Shown here in pieces: positions 11,256 through 23,450 of a stretch of DNA of 64,000 bases (its first letter is position 1; each line of letters starts with the position of its first letter). The notes beneath the pieces were generated by a model. It saw only the letters and a program-made list of their open reading frames with translations. It was not told the DNA's origin and made no database searches. The DNA is from Pyxicephalus adspersus (taxonomy: Eukaryota > Chordata > Amphibia > Anura > Pyxicephalidae), in contig NC_092861.1 of assembly GCF_032062135.1 (NCBI RefSeq), positions 61,071,412 to 61,135,411 of the forward strand, in the 5' to 3' direction. A program made the translations under genes and the position numbers.

Positions 11256-11715
11256 CAGTGGTCCTTGTTATTGGCATATTATACATTGATGGGGCTGTAT
11301 AAAATAATTTTAACACTACTTAATACTAAAATACATAAATACAAAAGCAATTAGATGAAATAAATTAAAATTTACCCTCACTTTACCTTGCTGAGAATAG
11401 TTGAGTGCCTACTAGGATGGTTCTGAGAAGGGAGGAGGAGGAGATGTTATGTAATTCACAGAGAGGTATAGCGCCGGTTATTCACTGAATGGTAGCAACT
11501 GGCGTACTGACGCTCATGGGCAGTCGTGGCTTTGTCTCAATAGAGGTAAATAAGGGTAGCGCGCGGTGTTATGACTCATTTTGACCTATACTAGTTCTAG
11601 CACAAAGGTTGTATACCAAGCAAAGGTTGTATACCAAGCAACATTTTTCGTGTCCAAACAGGACTTATACCAAGTTGGACTTATTCCAAAGTGGACTTAT
11701 ACCGAGGTACCATTG
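11256..11715. mobile_element. TA-flanked TIR element (CAGTGGTACCTCGG type)
   Basis: Left end CAGTGGTCCTTG (11256) and right end CGAGGTACCATTG (to 11715) are imperfect inverted repeats. TA precedes (11254-11255) and follows (11716-11717), consistent with a Tc1/mariner-superfamily, pogo-like non-autonomous element. The right third contains tandem phrases: 'aaaggttgtataccaagc' occurs twice (about 11605-11640), then three 'ggactta' units. No coding frame. Confidence 0.65.
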
Positions 11716-11717
11716 TA

Positions 11718-14517
11718 CTTGAATATGTGAAAATGGTGCTCCAGGATGTTAACTGCAAAGTCTTCTGCCATCTGGCTGTCAGTTTCTTGTTCTGCATGAA
11801 ACTTCTGAATTAATTTTTTTTTTTCTTTTAGGAGACGTTTTGCATATTTCTCTCACTGATCAGCCATGTAAGGTGCAGTGGGTTACATAATCCTATGTAC
11901 TGCCTTCTGTAAGATGTCCTGTACATTGCACAGCTCCAACTTATGCTTTCTATGAGCTTGGATGACCTGACCCATGCCATGTACACCCTATATTATTACT
12001 ACATTTTAGTGGTTTAAATGCTTTACAGTATGTAGTACTTTAAATATTCCTGATTTCTGGACACTGTAAATTGTGTTGTACACTACACTACTTCTTACTA
12101 AGGTGTTTATTTTCTCAACATATGGTGGTTCATAAGTAGTCTCCAAGTGTTTGATTGAGTTTTACTTTAAGGGATATCTGTAACTGTGCAAAAAAAAATG
12201 TCCACTTTCCTCCAGCTTGCAGACATCTGAGGGTCAGTGGTATCATTGTTTGCATTTTCCTACAAGACTCTTGTGTTATAGCTTCAAAGAATCCTGTGGT
12301 CAAAAAGAGTTCATAGGTGGTTATGGGGATGTACTGTTTATACAACTACCTTGTGGGAGGATGTATGCAAATGCCAAGATCGTCGCCTTTCTGGTGTCAG
12401 TAAGTAGAGGAGGGATGGTGGCTTTTATTAGGTCAAGGAACTGGAGAGTTAGGAATAGGCATAAATACTTTATACCAATTTACAGATTCAGATTTAGTAT
12501 TAGAGAGACAGAAAGTGTTAGCTGTGTGCAGAAAAGTATATTCAATAAAAGTTTTCATTTAATAAAAATCCCAATTCCATCATGTCTCCCTTTTTTAAAA
12601 GCTAACATTGTTGTTATTATCTTTACAAAGTGCCAATATATTATACAGGTCAACAACAATTATTAAGGCTGCAATTGACCACCCTCTGCAGCTGCCAGTA
12701 TTGGTAGTGTGCATAGGAAGTGGCAGGGCAATGAAGGAAAAATAAGCCCTGGTATAGCTGCTTCTAATTTGAGTGTAGAGACATATGCAACGGTGCATTG
12801 GGGTGCAAGTGAGTTCTCACTTTTTATGTCCTAATGATACTTTCCTTCTGCCTGTTGTTATTATTATTATTCAAGATTTTTCTTTTATCTCACATCCTAG
12901 CTCTTTTTTTTTTTATTGGTGTTTAGGAATGCTCAATCCTCCATACATTCTTTTAAAGATTCCAATGTGGACCAGGACATGGTTTATGTATAGCCCCTCT
13001 CTAACATCTGTCTACCTGACACATCACTTGACAAACCCTGAATCCAGCAAACTTTTTGAGATGATCCTGACAAATGATTCTTTCTTTCATATAAAAGAAT
13101 CCACTATTACCGCTGCAAATATGGCCTTTCTAAATTACCGTACAAGATGGGCTGCTTTCCCAGGTTTTTGATTGAGCACTCACACTTAAAGCCACTACCT
13201 TTAGTATCTGCTTCCTTCTCATCCTCATTGACCATCTTTTTTAGAGATTACCTGTCGTTCTCTCTTGCTAGTGTTACCCAGCTGTCTAAGCTGTCATGTT
13301 ATGAATAAGATATGATTGATTAATTTCCCTAATTGGCACAGACAAAACTAAAAAAGCTTTTAAACTTTTTCCCTGTGTAGACAAAATAAAAAAAAAGTTT
13401 TTACTGGAATCCCTCTTTTGAGGTTAAAGTTTATGATTAATTAACCTACCATTACTTCCTATGTTAAAAGACCTGCACAATCACTGCAGCTTACACACAT
13501 CATTGTCACTTTGTACAGTCTGTTATTTGAATAATATGTCTTGGGTTGACATTGTGCTAGCATACATGTTTTGACCCCATAGGGGTAAAATCCTATTATG
13601 TATAATATAGGATTATAGGGTAACCAATGGATCACTATAAAACGTATTTAATTTAGAGAGTTGAGTTTTGGGAATCCTACGAACATTGTACTTACTAAAT
13701 AGTTTAGATCTCTTCTGCACTTCCGCACAGAAAGATTGAGCAGTTTTAAATGAGACAGACTTTGTCAATAAGCAATATGTAAGAAAAAAGCAAGATAAGC
13801 AGCATACCCTTTATATACAACAGATAAAGTAGCAATAAATCAGACTGCAGTCTTAAGGGTGCAGAGAGACACTTTAATATTTAGTGTAGTGAAGCAAGCA
13901 CAGCAGATGCTAGAAAAGTAGGCTATTGATAGGAGTGTCCCCAAGAGAAAACTCACTGATAAATGTTCTAATAAGAGAGAAAGCAAGCCATCCATGAAGG
14001 GGATAATAAATAACATCATATTTCTTTTCTGTCTCTTACACCACCTAGCACAGAACTTCAATATCTCTAGCAAAAATCCTGAACATATTTTAAGTGCTCA
14101 GTGTTCATGATCAGCAGAAAATAGGTTAGTAGTCAAAGAGGACATAAATCTAGTCAGGTCACCATGGAATGGTGAATCAAAATGAGTTTTATGATCCCAG
14201 TCCTTTCAAATTTCCCTGGGGTTAATTTGTATGCCTCAGTCATGAGGGAAACATTCACTTAGTAACTGCTGCACTTTATTTTCCCCATAGGAATAAAAAT
14301 ACTGTTACAGTAAACACTTCCTAACGTCGTAATGATACAAAATATATTCTTCTATCATATCTCAAAATGACTACCCAATCTGTATTATTGTTTAAATTGA
14401 ACTGCAAGCCACTCACATTATAAATAAACGCCCCTGTACTTAAAATTGTCAAGGCTTACGGAAAAAACATGTAAAAACCTAAAGAAACAAGTGTTTCTTT
14501 AAAAAAGGATTTTTTTG
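11718..14517. other. Unassigned DNA; open frames without family signature
   Basis: The longest open frames (12217-12666 and 12785-13171 on plus, 13840-14073 on minus) have no recognisable domain or splice context. A block starting near 12166 ('actttaaggg') may be an old TTAA-type MITE, but its right end was not found. Microsatellite-like TTA triplets occur near 12858-12870. Confidence 0.35.
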
Positions 14518-14518
14518 A

Positions 14519-14822
14519 GACTGCCATTCTTGATCTTTTTAACATAGGAGAACCCTTGAAAAAGCTTCCAGGCCTTCAGGGAACCCATGGTATAATTACT
14601 TTATCCATAGCTTATAGTATATTAGTGCGGTGGTCAGTGGGAAGAATGCCTTGCATTGTTGGCAATTGGCAAGAATGTCACCCTTACAGATCAAAAAGAT
14701 CCAAAAAGATAATTGGTGTCACATAAACTGACCTGAGAAGCTCAAATTGTTTATTGTTCAAGGAACCCCTACAACCCCTGGAGGAGCCCTAATTTCCACA
14801 GAACCCTGATTGAGAAACACTG
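14519..14822 (-). mobile_element. hAT-like MITE (CAGTGTTTCTCAA end)
   Basis: Read on the minus strand the element opens CAGTGTTTCTCAATCAGGGT, a terminus typical of hAT non-autonomous elements. The opposite end (14519-14545, 'actgccattcttgatctttt') is a decayed version of the same terminus. The interior 'ggagaacccttgaaaa' and 'ggaacccctacaacccctgg' are subterminal complements. No 8-bp duplication could be confirmed, so the outer boundary is approximate. Confidence 0.7.
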
Positions 14823-16189
14823 TTTCACTGGCCTGCCAATTTGATTCCCATATTTATCTGTATACAGATTATTTCCTTCTGATAATCAGAAATAAATACT
14901 TCCTTTTACTGTGATCAGATCTGAATAGTTGAATGCTTTCATTTATTTCTAGTAACTTGCAAACCAAGACTTTTGTGTCCTGCACTTTTGTGAAGTTTTG
15001 CAATCAAACACGATGAAAAGCCTGTATTAATTATATTTACAAAATGTACTGTTGTTCATTCTTTATTATTATTTTACAGTATTTTTTTTTATAGCACATA
15101 ATTTTACGCAGCGCTGTAAAAAGTCCATATTCATGTCATCAACAGCCCCTCAAAGTGGCTCACAATCGAATCAATGGTGAACTCTTCTAATTTGTTTAAA
15201 TTACTGTGTTGTTTTGTATTTGCACATTTGCAACAGATTTGAAGCCCTGCTGCTACAACTGTACCTTGGTCCACTAATAAAAGTATTCCTGTTAGTGTTG
15301 AAGCTTCCAACTCCACATCCAAGGATCTAGATGAAAATAGAACATTGCTTAATACTTTGTCCTACACATCACAGGATCATTGTAGTTGAACATTGTATAA
15401 TTACAGTATATTAGTGACCACTATATAAAAGAAACAAAAAATGGATTTAGAAAAAAATATTACCCACACATGCAGATAATTGCTACTGCCATAATAACTG
15501 CCCTGTGGTTAGTAAAATTGGTTTCTTTCATGTATCCAGAACAATGCAAACTGGTAAACTACTTAGAATTTCACCATGAACACATGTATGGAATTTCCAT
15601 ATGAACAACGAATGTAAAAAGCTTAAAATGACTATGATTATTATTTGTATATAATTTATTTAAAGGCACAAACACATTTGAAAGCAAGAACAATACTTGA
15701 CAACATAATTGAGTTTTCCAGTGGGGATGGAGGTGTTTACTTGAAAGTAAATTAAAATTAGATATGTTTTTAGACAATCGTAATGTTTACAGGTAAATTT
15801 TGTTTGAAGTGAACAAAACTTACTAACCCTGGAAAGAATTGGTATCAAGCCTGACTTGTGTGTAGAAGGATCACAAGTTTGTATGAGTGATGGAAATTGC
15901 TTAGCTTTATACGTACCTGCTGCTGTTCATGAGTAAAATCTCCACTTTTGATTCCTTTTTACATTTCCAGCTCTGTTGCTGCTAAAGTTAGAAACCTGCT
16001 ATTCTGTGATGTATCTGGACATCGCAGACCTTTAAAATGTATGTGCATACAGTAAATTCAGTATGTAATTTTAGTTTGTAAGATTCCAGAAATAAATAAA
16101 TATGTTAGGCTTGAAGGCTAAACTTGGGCAAATGACTAACACCTTTGCAATGCATATATGTTAGCTGTTTACCTGCAGAATTATTCATA
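14823..16189. other. Non-coding DNA with a SINE 3' tail fragment
   Basis: At about 15090-15172 the minus strand carries the tail of the tRNA-derived SINE seen at 61258-61598 ('acgcagcgctgtaaa' and 'gtggctcacaatc'). The rest has short open frames without motif. Nothing else recognised. Confidence 0.5.
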
Positions 16190-16892
16190 ACTTTTTTAAA
16201 TTATTCCTTGCAAAAATTTTAACACATAAATAAAATTCTTATACACAAACAAAAAAAGAATTAAAAAAAGGAGGAAGGGTATTCAAAAAGAATACAGCAG
16301 TGGGATACAGATAATTCCAATGCAGAGAAGTAATTTCAGCTAATATATAAACTTGAATGAAAGCCTCAACCTTGAATACACATAACCATTTGTTTCCCAG
16401 AGGAGGTGAATCACAAAAAACAAACATAGATTACCTGTGTACATAAGGACAACCCAAAAGAAAGTCCTAAAATCAGACAGGGCCAAGTGTCACTCCCAAT
16501 GCCCATTGACAAGAAGAATGCCCCACTGGGCTGGGTCTAGGGGGTGTTCGTAATCCAAACAGTGATGAAACTGAAAAAAGTGAGGTCTTCAATAAGCATA
16601 TTTTCTTGTACTCTGGATAACCACAGTGCCACAGAAGGTGGACATTCTGTTTCCATAGCAAGGCAATACAGGATCTGGCTGCATTACCTAGATGATGAAG
16701 TAGAGGGTTTTGGTATGTCCTAACCAGTACCTCACTCATATGTAAGAGAAAAAAGGCAAGATCCCTAGGAAATGGCAAGGTCAGGAAACCTTTGTTTAAT
16801 CTTGTTAACCTTCTCCAAAAAAACTCTTTATTGCTGGGCATTCTCAAAAAAAATATAGTCCTCAGATTTATAAAGCCCAGACATTGGTTCAA
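16190..16892 (-). pseudogene. L1-type (Tx1-like) LINE ORF2 C-terminal remnant and 3' end
   Basis: On the minus strand the open segment 16892-16473 contains the run DLAFFLLHMSEVLVRTYQN followed by LLHHLGNAARSCIALLWK. The pattern 'LLLHLLNAARLLIARHWK' is characteristic of the region after the reverse transcriptase in vertebrate L1/Tx1 ORF2 proteins. Later residues decay, and the element continues to lower coordinates (minus ORF 16427-16239, then AT-rich sequence near 16190). No reverse transcriptase core is present, so this is a 5'-truncated copy. Exact ends and target duplication were not found. Confidence 0.75.
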
Positions 16893-17411
16893 AAGTCAGC
16901 AAATTCAGACTTGGTGGTGAATCCCGTTGAAGTCTATAGGGGGACTAATCTTGCAGTTAAACTCTTGTCATGTTACCCATGTCAGGCACTTTACCAGCTA
17001 TTTAACTGCAAACATGTTAACATTAACCAAGTGTAATCTGGCTAGCAGAGCACTCTGGGCTAAAGCAGGATGCTTACCTCTGGCCTTTAAAATGTTTTTA
17101 CATCTGTCCTTATAAAGTAGCCATTTAAATTTATTTTTGGTGTAACACACTGTGCAAATTTTAGATCACATTGACCACCCTGACAATCAACTAGTGCAAC
17201 CATCCATCACCTTCTGCATGAAGAAGGATACGTTCTACAAAACCTGACCACAGGGGATTGTTCAAGGCTTGATCCCTTTCTATGCTTTCTGCAACAATTT
17301 AGTGTTATTACACGTATTCTTAAAATTTGACAACATAACAAATAAAATTTTTCTTTGTAATAATTATACTTTGAAGGATACGTTATACTTCAGTGATGAC
17401 TTCTGTGTTTC
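16893..17411. other. Spacer between L1 remnant and duplicated segment
   Basis: No repeat or gene recognised. The phrase GAAGGATACGTT occurs at 17222-17233 and again near 17375, which hints at local rearrangement. Confidence 0.35.
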
Positions 17412-17473
17412 AAAGTTCTCCTCATTACATTGGGGTTATGCTCCTAAATTGGACAGAACCTTACCTTCCTTAC

Positions 17474-17654
17474 CTCCATTACAAAAGGTAATAAAAGCAT
17501 TAGGGTATCTCACTTGGTAATCCTCATCATTTGAACAAAATCCAACGTTCTTCTTTATGTGCCCATCTTGTTTATATTCCACACAGAATATCCACTCATA
17601 CTGTGTCCCAGTAGGAAATGCAGAGTTAGTGTTAAAAAAAAACACCTTGTTATC
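17474..17654 (-). CDS. Candidate internal coding exon, unidentified protein
   Basis: On the minus strand a pyrimidine-rich tract ends in 'ttctgtttttacag' directly before 17654. The following 181 bases are open for 60 codons and end at G|GTAAGG (donor at 17473-17468). The translation starts DNKVFFFNTNSAFPTGTQYE and ends YPNAFITFCNG, with three Cys (residues 24, 40, 58) and many aromatic residues, suggesting an extracellular or secreted fold. I do not recognise the family. A second, broken copy lies at 17888-18190. No partner exon was found nearby, so it may be a lone relic of a gene or gene fragment. Chance cannot be excluded, but the open frame between good splice sites plus the decayed duplicate is suggestive. 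Confidence 0.4.
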
Positions 17655-17887
17655 CTGTAAAAACAGAAGTGGAATTTTTCATGTTTTAGGGCTATGTGTA
17701 AGCCATTGGTACAGGAAAACCTCAATAAATAATTAATAATACTTACCGGTAATGTGTTTTAGGTAACACACCAGGATCAAACCTTAGTGAGAACTTTCAA
17801 TCACCTGGACCACTCATAACTTTCTACAGGCAGATATATTCTCCACAGACTGAATGCTGGGTTGCCCCCACTTCTTATTTTTTTTCA

Positions 17888-18190
17888 TATCTAAATTCTC
17901 CCTACTACAATGATGATATGCTCCTAAAATAGGCAGAGCATAATCTTCTTAATCTTAATTAACACTTTATTATAAAAAGGCAATTTTTAGCTTTAAGATT
18001 GTCTTCCTTGGTAACCCTCATGGCTGTTCCTTATATGCCCAACTTGTTCATAATAGAGTGAACAGTGTCCCTATTCCACACAGAATATATACTCATTGCA
18101 CTAGACATGCCAAGATAGCATTTGTAGAAAATACGTTGCCATCTAGTAAGATCAAATGTAGACTTTTTATGGTTTGGGGCTGTAAAATTA
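17888..18190 (-). pseudogene. Decayed duplicate of the candidate exon at 17474-17654
   Basis: This segment aligns with 17412-17700 in the same orientation. Shared blocks include 'ttctcc', 'atgctcctaaa', 'ttccacacagaata' and the flank before the acceptor. The acceptor is kept as '...ttactag' on the minus strand (AG complementary to 18143-18144). The coding part has a stop in the frame matching residue 19, an insertion of about 23 bases after 'tgtgtggaata', and no donor. It looks like a pseudoexon from a local tandem duplication. Confidence 0.5.
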
Positions 18191-20180
18191 AAAATAGGTA
18201 TTCCAACTTGTCAAAATGTATTCCCAAATTAATCATGAACTACTTCAGGAAACAAAGATTTATACAGAACTCCAGAATAGAGACATAGAGGGATATCACT
18301 ACACTACTACTTATAATGATTTATGTACAGAGGGTTATCGCTTCTTAGTATATCACTAAATTTAGTGCTGGCAAAGCTGTAATCTGTGCAACACTTGTTT
18401 TGGCAAAACTAAAATCCAAAGACAAACAATTATGTAATCACCAGCTGATCATTACATATAACTGTAGCAAAACACTTTCTGTCTGTAAGAAATGTCTTTA
18501 TTATTAGAAAAACTGAATTTGGTCACTTGTATATAAGAATTATATTACAACCATACATGTAGGTAGCCAAGTTTATTGAACTACATAAATACACAGAAAC
18601 AATTCGTTTTTAAAGGCTTACAAAATACAGTGTAGTTATTAAAGCATACACAAAGTGAACTCAAATGACCATTATACAAGACATCCATTCTTTTTTAAGT
18701 GATGCATTTATAGACTTTTCCTGTAAAATTATTTACTGTACTATTTTTAAAGTGAAACATTTTACACAATACTTCATTGTGACAAGTTAACTTGACAATA
18801 AAATTGTATACCTTTTATTATTAGGTCACACTAACATTATTTCTTCAGGTCAAGTGCTTTGTTTACCTCTTTGACCAGGCTTTAAAATGACAATCATGAA
18901 AAGCTACATGCTCTGGTGTTAACATACAACTTTTCATTGAAAAGAAGCGGTACAGCAAAGTTAACATTATATTTTGAATGTTCAATAAATGTTCCAAGAA
19001 GTTCATTTGCTGTTGACCATATCACTGTTTCTGCTGGAAGTCTGGTCCAAACATCAACAACTCTTTTAATTAAAAAATATTTTTTTAAGATTAGTATTAA
19101 TTTCCTTCTGGTTTGATGTTAATTATACTGCAAATACTGCCCTCCATACCCTTATTCATGCCTTTAATGAACTAAAAGCTTTCATTCATGTTCTCTTTTC
19201 CTGACATGTTTTATCCCTCAAAGCTTTCAACAGTTCTAAATGAGTTCTAACTAAAAATCTATTCATGGAAATCAGAACTTCTTTCCTCCTGCTGGTTATC
19301 CATTTAGTGATGAACCCCATAATTTTTCTCAACAGCTAAGCTAAAAGGGCTCCCCACCCACTCTAGGGTTAGTTTCAATTAGGCTGCTATGGCTATCATT
19401 ACATTACTGGTTCCATTGAGTACATATTTATATATTTACACATAGGAAAGAACTCTAATGGGATAAAAGAACAATGGAAATTTTGGTGTCCTAGACAAGG
19501 GCCTATATTTACTACTTTCACAAACCCTGGTCTAGAAGATCTCGAAGCACACCTCAATTATGCGCCAATTATTTATTTCAGTATAGATAACCTGAATACT
19601 ATTTAAAGACATGTACATGTAAAGATCTAAAATACAAATTAGAGTGAAAATGTTATCTTCTTTTTGTCTTCACATGATGAATGTGAATGTGAAAGCTAAG
19701 TGGTTAATAATATAAAACTACTGACTGTGCAATTTAAGACTCACTTGAAGAATAACAATTGCTCAACAAGTCTCAGAGGGCTTTACTTTTAATCTTTACT
19801 GCTTTCTATGGTTTTATCAAAGAAGATGAAAGGTACCAAATTGTGTGAAGTAAAACAATGTTAGTTTTCTATATAAATAAATCATGGACTGTTTAAATAA
19901 AATCATCTTCCTAAAATGATTCTATTCTGAATTGTGTGCCTTTCTAAAACAGACTGGGTAAAGCTATCCATAAGCATTGGAATCTATTATTACTCCTCAA
20001 TTACATACATCATGGTTTTGAAGAGCATTTCCAGTAAAAAAAAAAAAAAGTGGGACCACTAGGAGCAGCAGGGGAACAGGAGAATGGCACAGTGCTGGTT
20101 TGTACACAAACTTTAGGTGACAAGTTTTTAACAGAGCATCAGTGGCACAGTCAGACCTGCCCGTGCTTGCTTGGGTTTTT
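18191..20180. other. Unassigned AT-rich DNA
   Basis: 2 kb without recognised repeats or genes; the short open frames (18916-19116 plus, for example) have no motif. An A-run sits at 20036-20049. Confidence 0.4.
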
Positions 20181-20183
20181 ACA

Positions 20184-20638
20184 CAGGTAGTCCTGGGTTA
20201 AGGACATCCGACATACGGACGACTCCTAGATACGAATGGGGCTTCCCTGCTAGCGCCTGTGCAGGAGGGGTGGTTTGCATGGCTTGCAGAAAAAATCTTT
20301 TGCTAAACACAGCTGAGACTGAGCTCTTCTGCAACATCTTGTAACTCTTTATTGACCAAGTCAAACTCTCCAGTTGTTTCTTTTGCATATCAAAGCACAG
20401 CTTGCTCCAGAAGGTAATGAATGTCTAGGCTCCATACAGTTATTTTTTATCATTTGTGATTAACTCACAGTGAGGATTTTATACAGTAAATTACACCACA
20501 CTGCCTAATAATATGTTGAGACAAATATCTGTCCTAATTGCATTTATTAAAATATTGTACCTGTTCCGAGTTACATCCAAATTCAACTTAAGAACAAACC
20601 TACAGTCCCTATCTCGTATGTAACCTGGGGACTACCTG
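20184..20638. mobile_element. CAGGTAGTCC TIR element (pogo/Tigger-like), copy 1
   Basis: Left end CAGGTAGTCCTGGGTTA (20184) and right end TAACCTGGGGACTACCTG (to 20638) are inverted repeats, followed by TA. Internal phrases 'catacggacgactcctagat' and 'aacttaagaacaaacctac' recur at the same relative places in the copy at 31606-32060. Ends and TA target resemble non-autonomous pogo/Tigger elements. The left target duplication is ambiguous (TACA before CAGG). The minus ORF 20179-20388 lies within the element and is not a gene. Confidence 0.75.
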
Positions 20639-20640
20639 TA

Positions 20641-22385
20641 TATACAATGGTTGTGTTTATTCTTTAATCTGGTGCACTTAATTTATTTGATGTAGGACCA
20701 ATAAGATGCTGGCTGCCATTCCAACTTCCATCCTATTTATTTAATACCTAGTTCTTTAAAGCATTCCATGTAATAGATCAAAGTCATGGTTCAGGAAATC
20801 AAATCACTGCACAGATCTTCTGCTATCATGACTCCAGTTTACAGTAATCTAGAAGAGGCACATACTTTTTATTTATTTTCGTTTCCAGCTATTATCAGGC
20901 AATCTTAATAGAACTGTCAGAAACTCATCTTTCACCAATGTTTTATTAATACCTTAGGTAGTTATTCTGTTTAATCTACCATTACAGTTTTAGCTAAAAA
21001 AAAGTAAAAATAACATGATAGGCTCCTGATGGATATAAAAAAAAAACAATAACATGATATTTTAGTGTACCGATCACTTGCATACATTTTCAGCAAATGC
21101 TCAGGAAATAGATGAACTTTTTATTTAAACCTCCACATGCTCTGTAAACTAACCCTAGCATGCCATTTTTTTAATATACTATTTTTTAATTTTTTTTTTT
21201 TTTTGATTGTTAAATCAAATCTAATAATTTAACCTAATAACAACAAAAAATAATTATATAAATAAAATATATATAAATTATATAACTATGTTAGGGGAGA
21301 CTAAAGAAGTGCATTTCAGATAAAGTGTGTACCACCCATGCCCTCACCCATTTAAGCACAGTTACATTACTTATTTCAGACCCTACACAGATGTATGCTA
21401 ATATTGTATTACATTCTTACCATAAGCCTTAAATATACATATATTCTCTTCTACCACAGATATCATAGAAGAAATTTCCTGACACTTGATATGTTATGGG
21501 TCATTGAAATGCAGAGAACGGTATAGACATTGGAATATATGTGCATTTGGGTCTGCGGTAGTTATTTCTGTTCAAGGCGAGGGGGCACTTACACTTAATA
21601 TTTTCTATTAATGTAGAAAATATTAAACGTGTTAAGTATTTCCAAAAGTTAGGTTTTGTAGTACACAGGGGTAAACATACCATATCTTATTCCTCATCCC
21701 CCCTAACGCTGTTCTCCTCACAGGCAATTTCCAGCTGCATGATACCCATGACTTCTGTGTACACCTACGGTAGTAGTCCTCTTAAGCCACTGCTCCCTAT
21801 TAATAAACATGGTTCATTAGCATGAATTAGAGATACAAAGTAACCTTTACTGTGCTTCTTTTATCTATGAATCAAAAAGTGAGTTTCATTAAGTTAAATA
21901 GAATAAATAAAATAAACCCCCTCCACAAAATAATTTACCATCCTTCTAAACCCTGAGTCCATTTGTAAGTTCGTATACATACATATTGCACTGAAAAAAA
22001 TTTTTGTCAAACAATATCCTCAACTTTGAAACTCTTATTTTCTTACTGACACTGAATGTGCTAGCCCGTACCAGAAACGTAAAAACATATTTTGGCCCAT
22101 AAGAAGTTTTCAAGTACAAAAACTGAAGTAGTTAAGAATCATGCTTCAAACTTTTCTAGTAATAATATGTTGTTACAAACGGCACATTTCTATGCATGTA
22201 TTGTTCTTAGTCAAACCCACAAAATCATGTGCTAAAAACACAGGTTTATTATAACCCATAATTGAACTTATCAGAAAATATAAATTATTACACACACAAG
22301 AAAAAAAAATAGTACTCCATAGCAAAATATAGTTACTGAATTCTAAATACTTCCAAATATTGGAATTCTTTCAGAACATCTATAA
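20641..22385. other. Unassigned AT-rich DNA
   Basis: Long A and T runs (21181-21204 and neighbours) but no repeat ends or coding sequence recognised. Confidence 0.4.
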
Positions 22386-22771
22386 CAGGGTTATCAAACT
22401 CAAATACACAGTGGGCCAAAATTAAAAAATTAGACAAAGTCACGGGCCAAAACCTAAATAGCAACGCTACTACAATTCCCTGTGCCAAGAAAACAGTCCA
22501 ATGCAGGGCCACGCATATGCAGAGAGGCCGCTGGTCTATAGATGTGAGTGATGCTGCTACTACAATTCCCCGCATTACTTGGGTCTATAAAACAGTCCAA
22601 TGCGGGGCCACTCATAGGCAGAGAGGCTGCTTGTTTATAGACACAAATGATGCCGGGAATTGTAGTAGCAGCGCTATTTCAATGCAGCGGCGGGCCAGCT
22701 GCAGTTCATATTTAGAATTCCTTTGGAGGCCGAAAAAAAAGGTTGGCATAGGCCAGAGTTTGACACCCCTG
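22386..22771. mobile_element. hAT MITE with 8-bp target duplications
   Basis: A 386-bp element starts CAGGGTTATCAAACTC and ends GAGTTTGACACCCCTG, which are inverted repeats. The flanking octamers ATCTATAA (22378-22385) and ATATATAA (22772-22779) match at 7 of 8 positions, as expected for hAT. The interior has a direct duplication: 'cagtccaatgc' plus 'agagaggc' occurs at 22496-22530 and 22592-22626. 'Gctactacaattcc' appears twice on plus and once inverted (about 22655). No transposase frame. Confidence 0.88.
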
Positions 22772-22882
22772 ATATATAACATTCCTGAATGAGTAAAAAT
22801 AAAATACAGCTGTCAAATAACGAAATGGAGCTAGTTTGATTACGAAATAAAATTTAAGCATAGCTGTGTAGTTTGTCCCCAG

Positions 22883-23200
22883 TTAAAGTAGAACTAAATC
22901 TAAAAATGAAAAAATGTAAGTTGGTTGGTCTCTTGTTGCAAAAGGGACAGGCAATGTCTCTTATGCAATAAATCAAACTCCCTGCTTGCAATTGTTTTGC
23001 TATTTTATATACTGAGCTGCACATGTACAGTGCAATTTGTTCCCACAACATAGCTGGTTGCCAGGACAGAACTATATCCACAGCAGTTACATCATTCCAG
23101 TCTATCCAATCAAGATGACAGAAGGTCAATGAATGGGAAGACTTTTTGGTAAGAACCAGCCTACTCAGTTTTTTTAATGTTACCTTTAGTCCCCCTTTAA
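22883..23200. mobile_element. TTAA MITE (TTAAAGTAGAACTAAA family)
   Basis: Starts TTAAAGTAGAACTAAATC and ends ACCTTTAGTCCCCCTTTAA, inverted with mismatches, with TTAA at both ends. The interior includes 'gttgcaaaagggacaggcaatgtc', a phrase family shared with 57105-57120, 59069-59080 and 60259-60290. Likely piggyBac- or Kolobok-type non-autonomous insertion. The minus ORF 22854-23129 is incidental. Confidence 0.7.
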
Positions 23201-23294
23201 AAGTTATCCATCCTTATTCTTTAAACATTGTGAGTTAAATGTGATTTTGTTCCAATGGATTACAATACTGCCCACATTGCTGCTGCTGTTTACT

Positions 23295-23450
23295 TAGGTT
23301 TCCAGGTCTTTACAGAACAGCACATGCAACAGTACAGGATTTAAACCACCTACTGGTTAAATCTTGTACTGTTGCATGTGCTCTTTGTAAGAAAAGCATT
23401 CTGTTGAATATGTTGTTCCACTGGCAGTCCTACCAGTGACTTGGAAACCT
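23295..23450. other. Nested hairpin block, pre-miRNA-like or small MITE
   Basis: The core stem pairs 23319-23347 with about 23354-23382. Eighteen base pairs are perfect (AGCACATGCAACAGTACA), then a G-U, then seven more pairs, a one-base bulge and three pairs, around a loop of about six bases. An outer stem pairs AGGTTTCCAGGTC (23296-23308) with GACTTGGAAACCT (23438-23450). A third small hairpin (CACTGG...CCAGTG, about 23419-23438) lies in the 3' arm. The core matches a microRNA precursor in size, but the outer stem also fits a foldback transposon. Confidence 0.5.

Noticed and set aside
12217..12666. 149-codon plus-strand open frame
   Set aside because: No domain signature, no splice context and low-complexity residues at the end; likely chance or repeat-derived.
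16473..16892. 139-codon minus-strand frame as a host gene
   Set aside because: The residues match the conserved post-reverse-transcriptase region of L1/Tx1 ORF2, so it is a LINE remnant.
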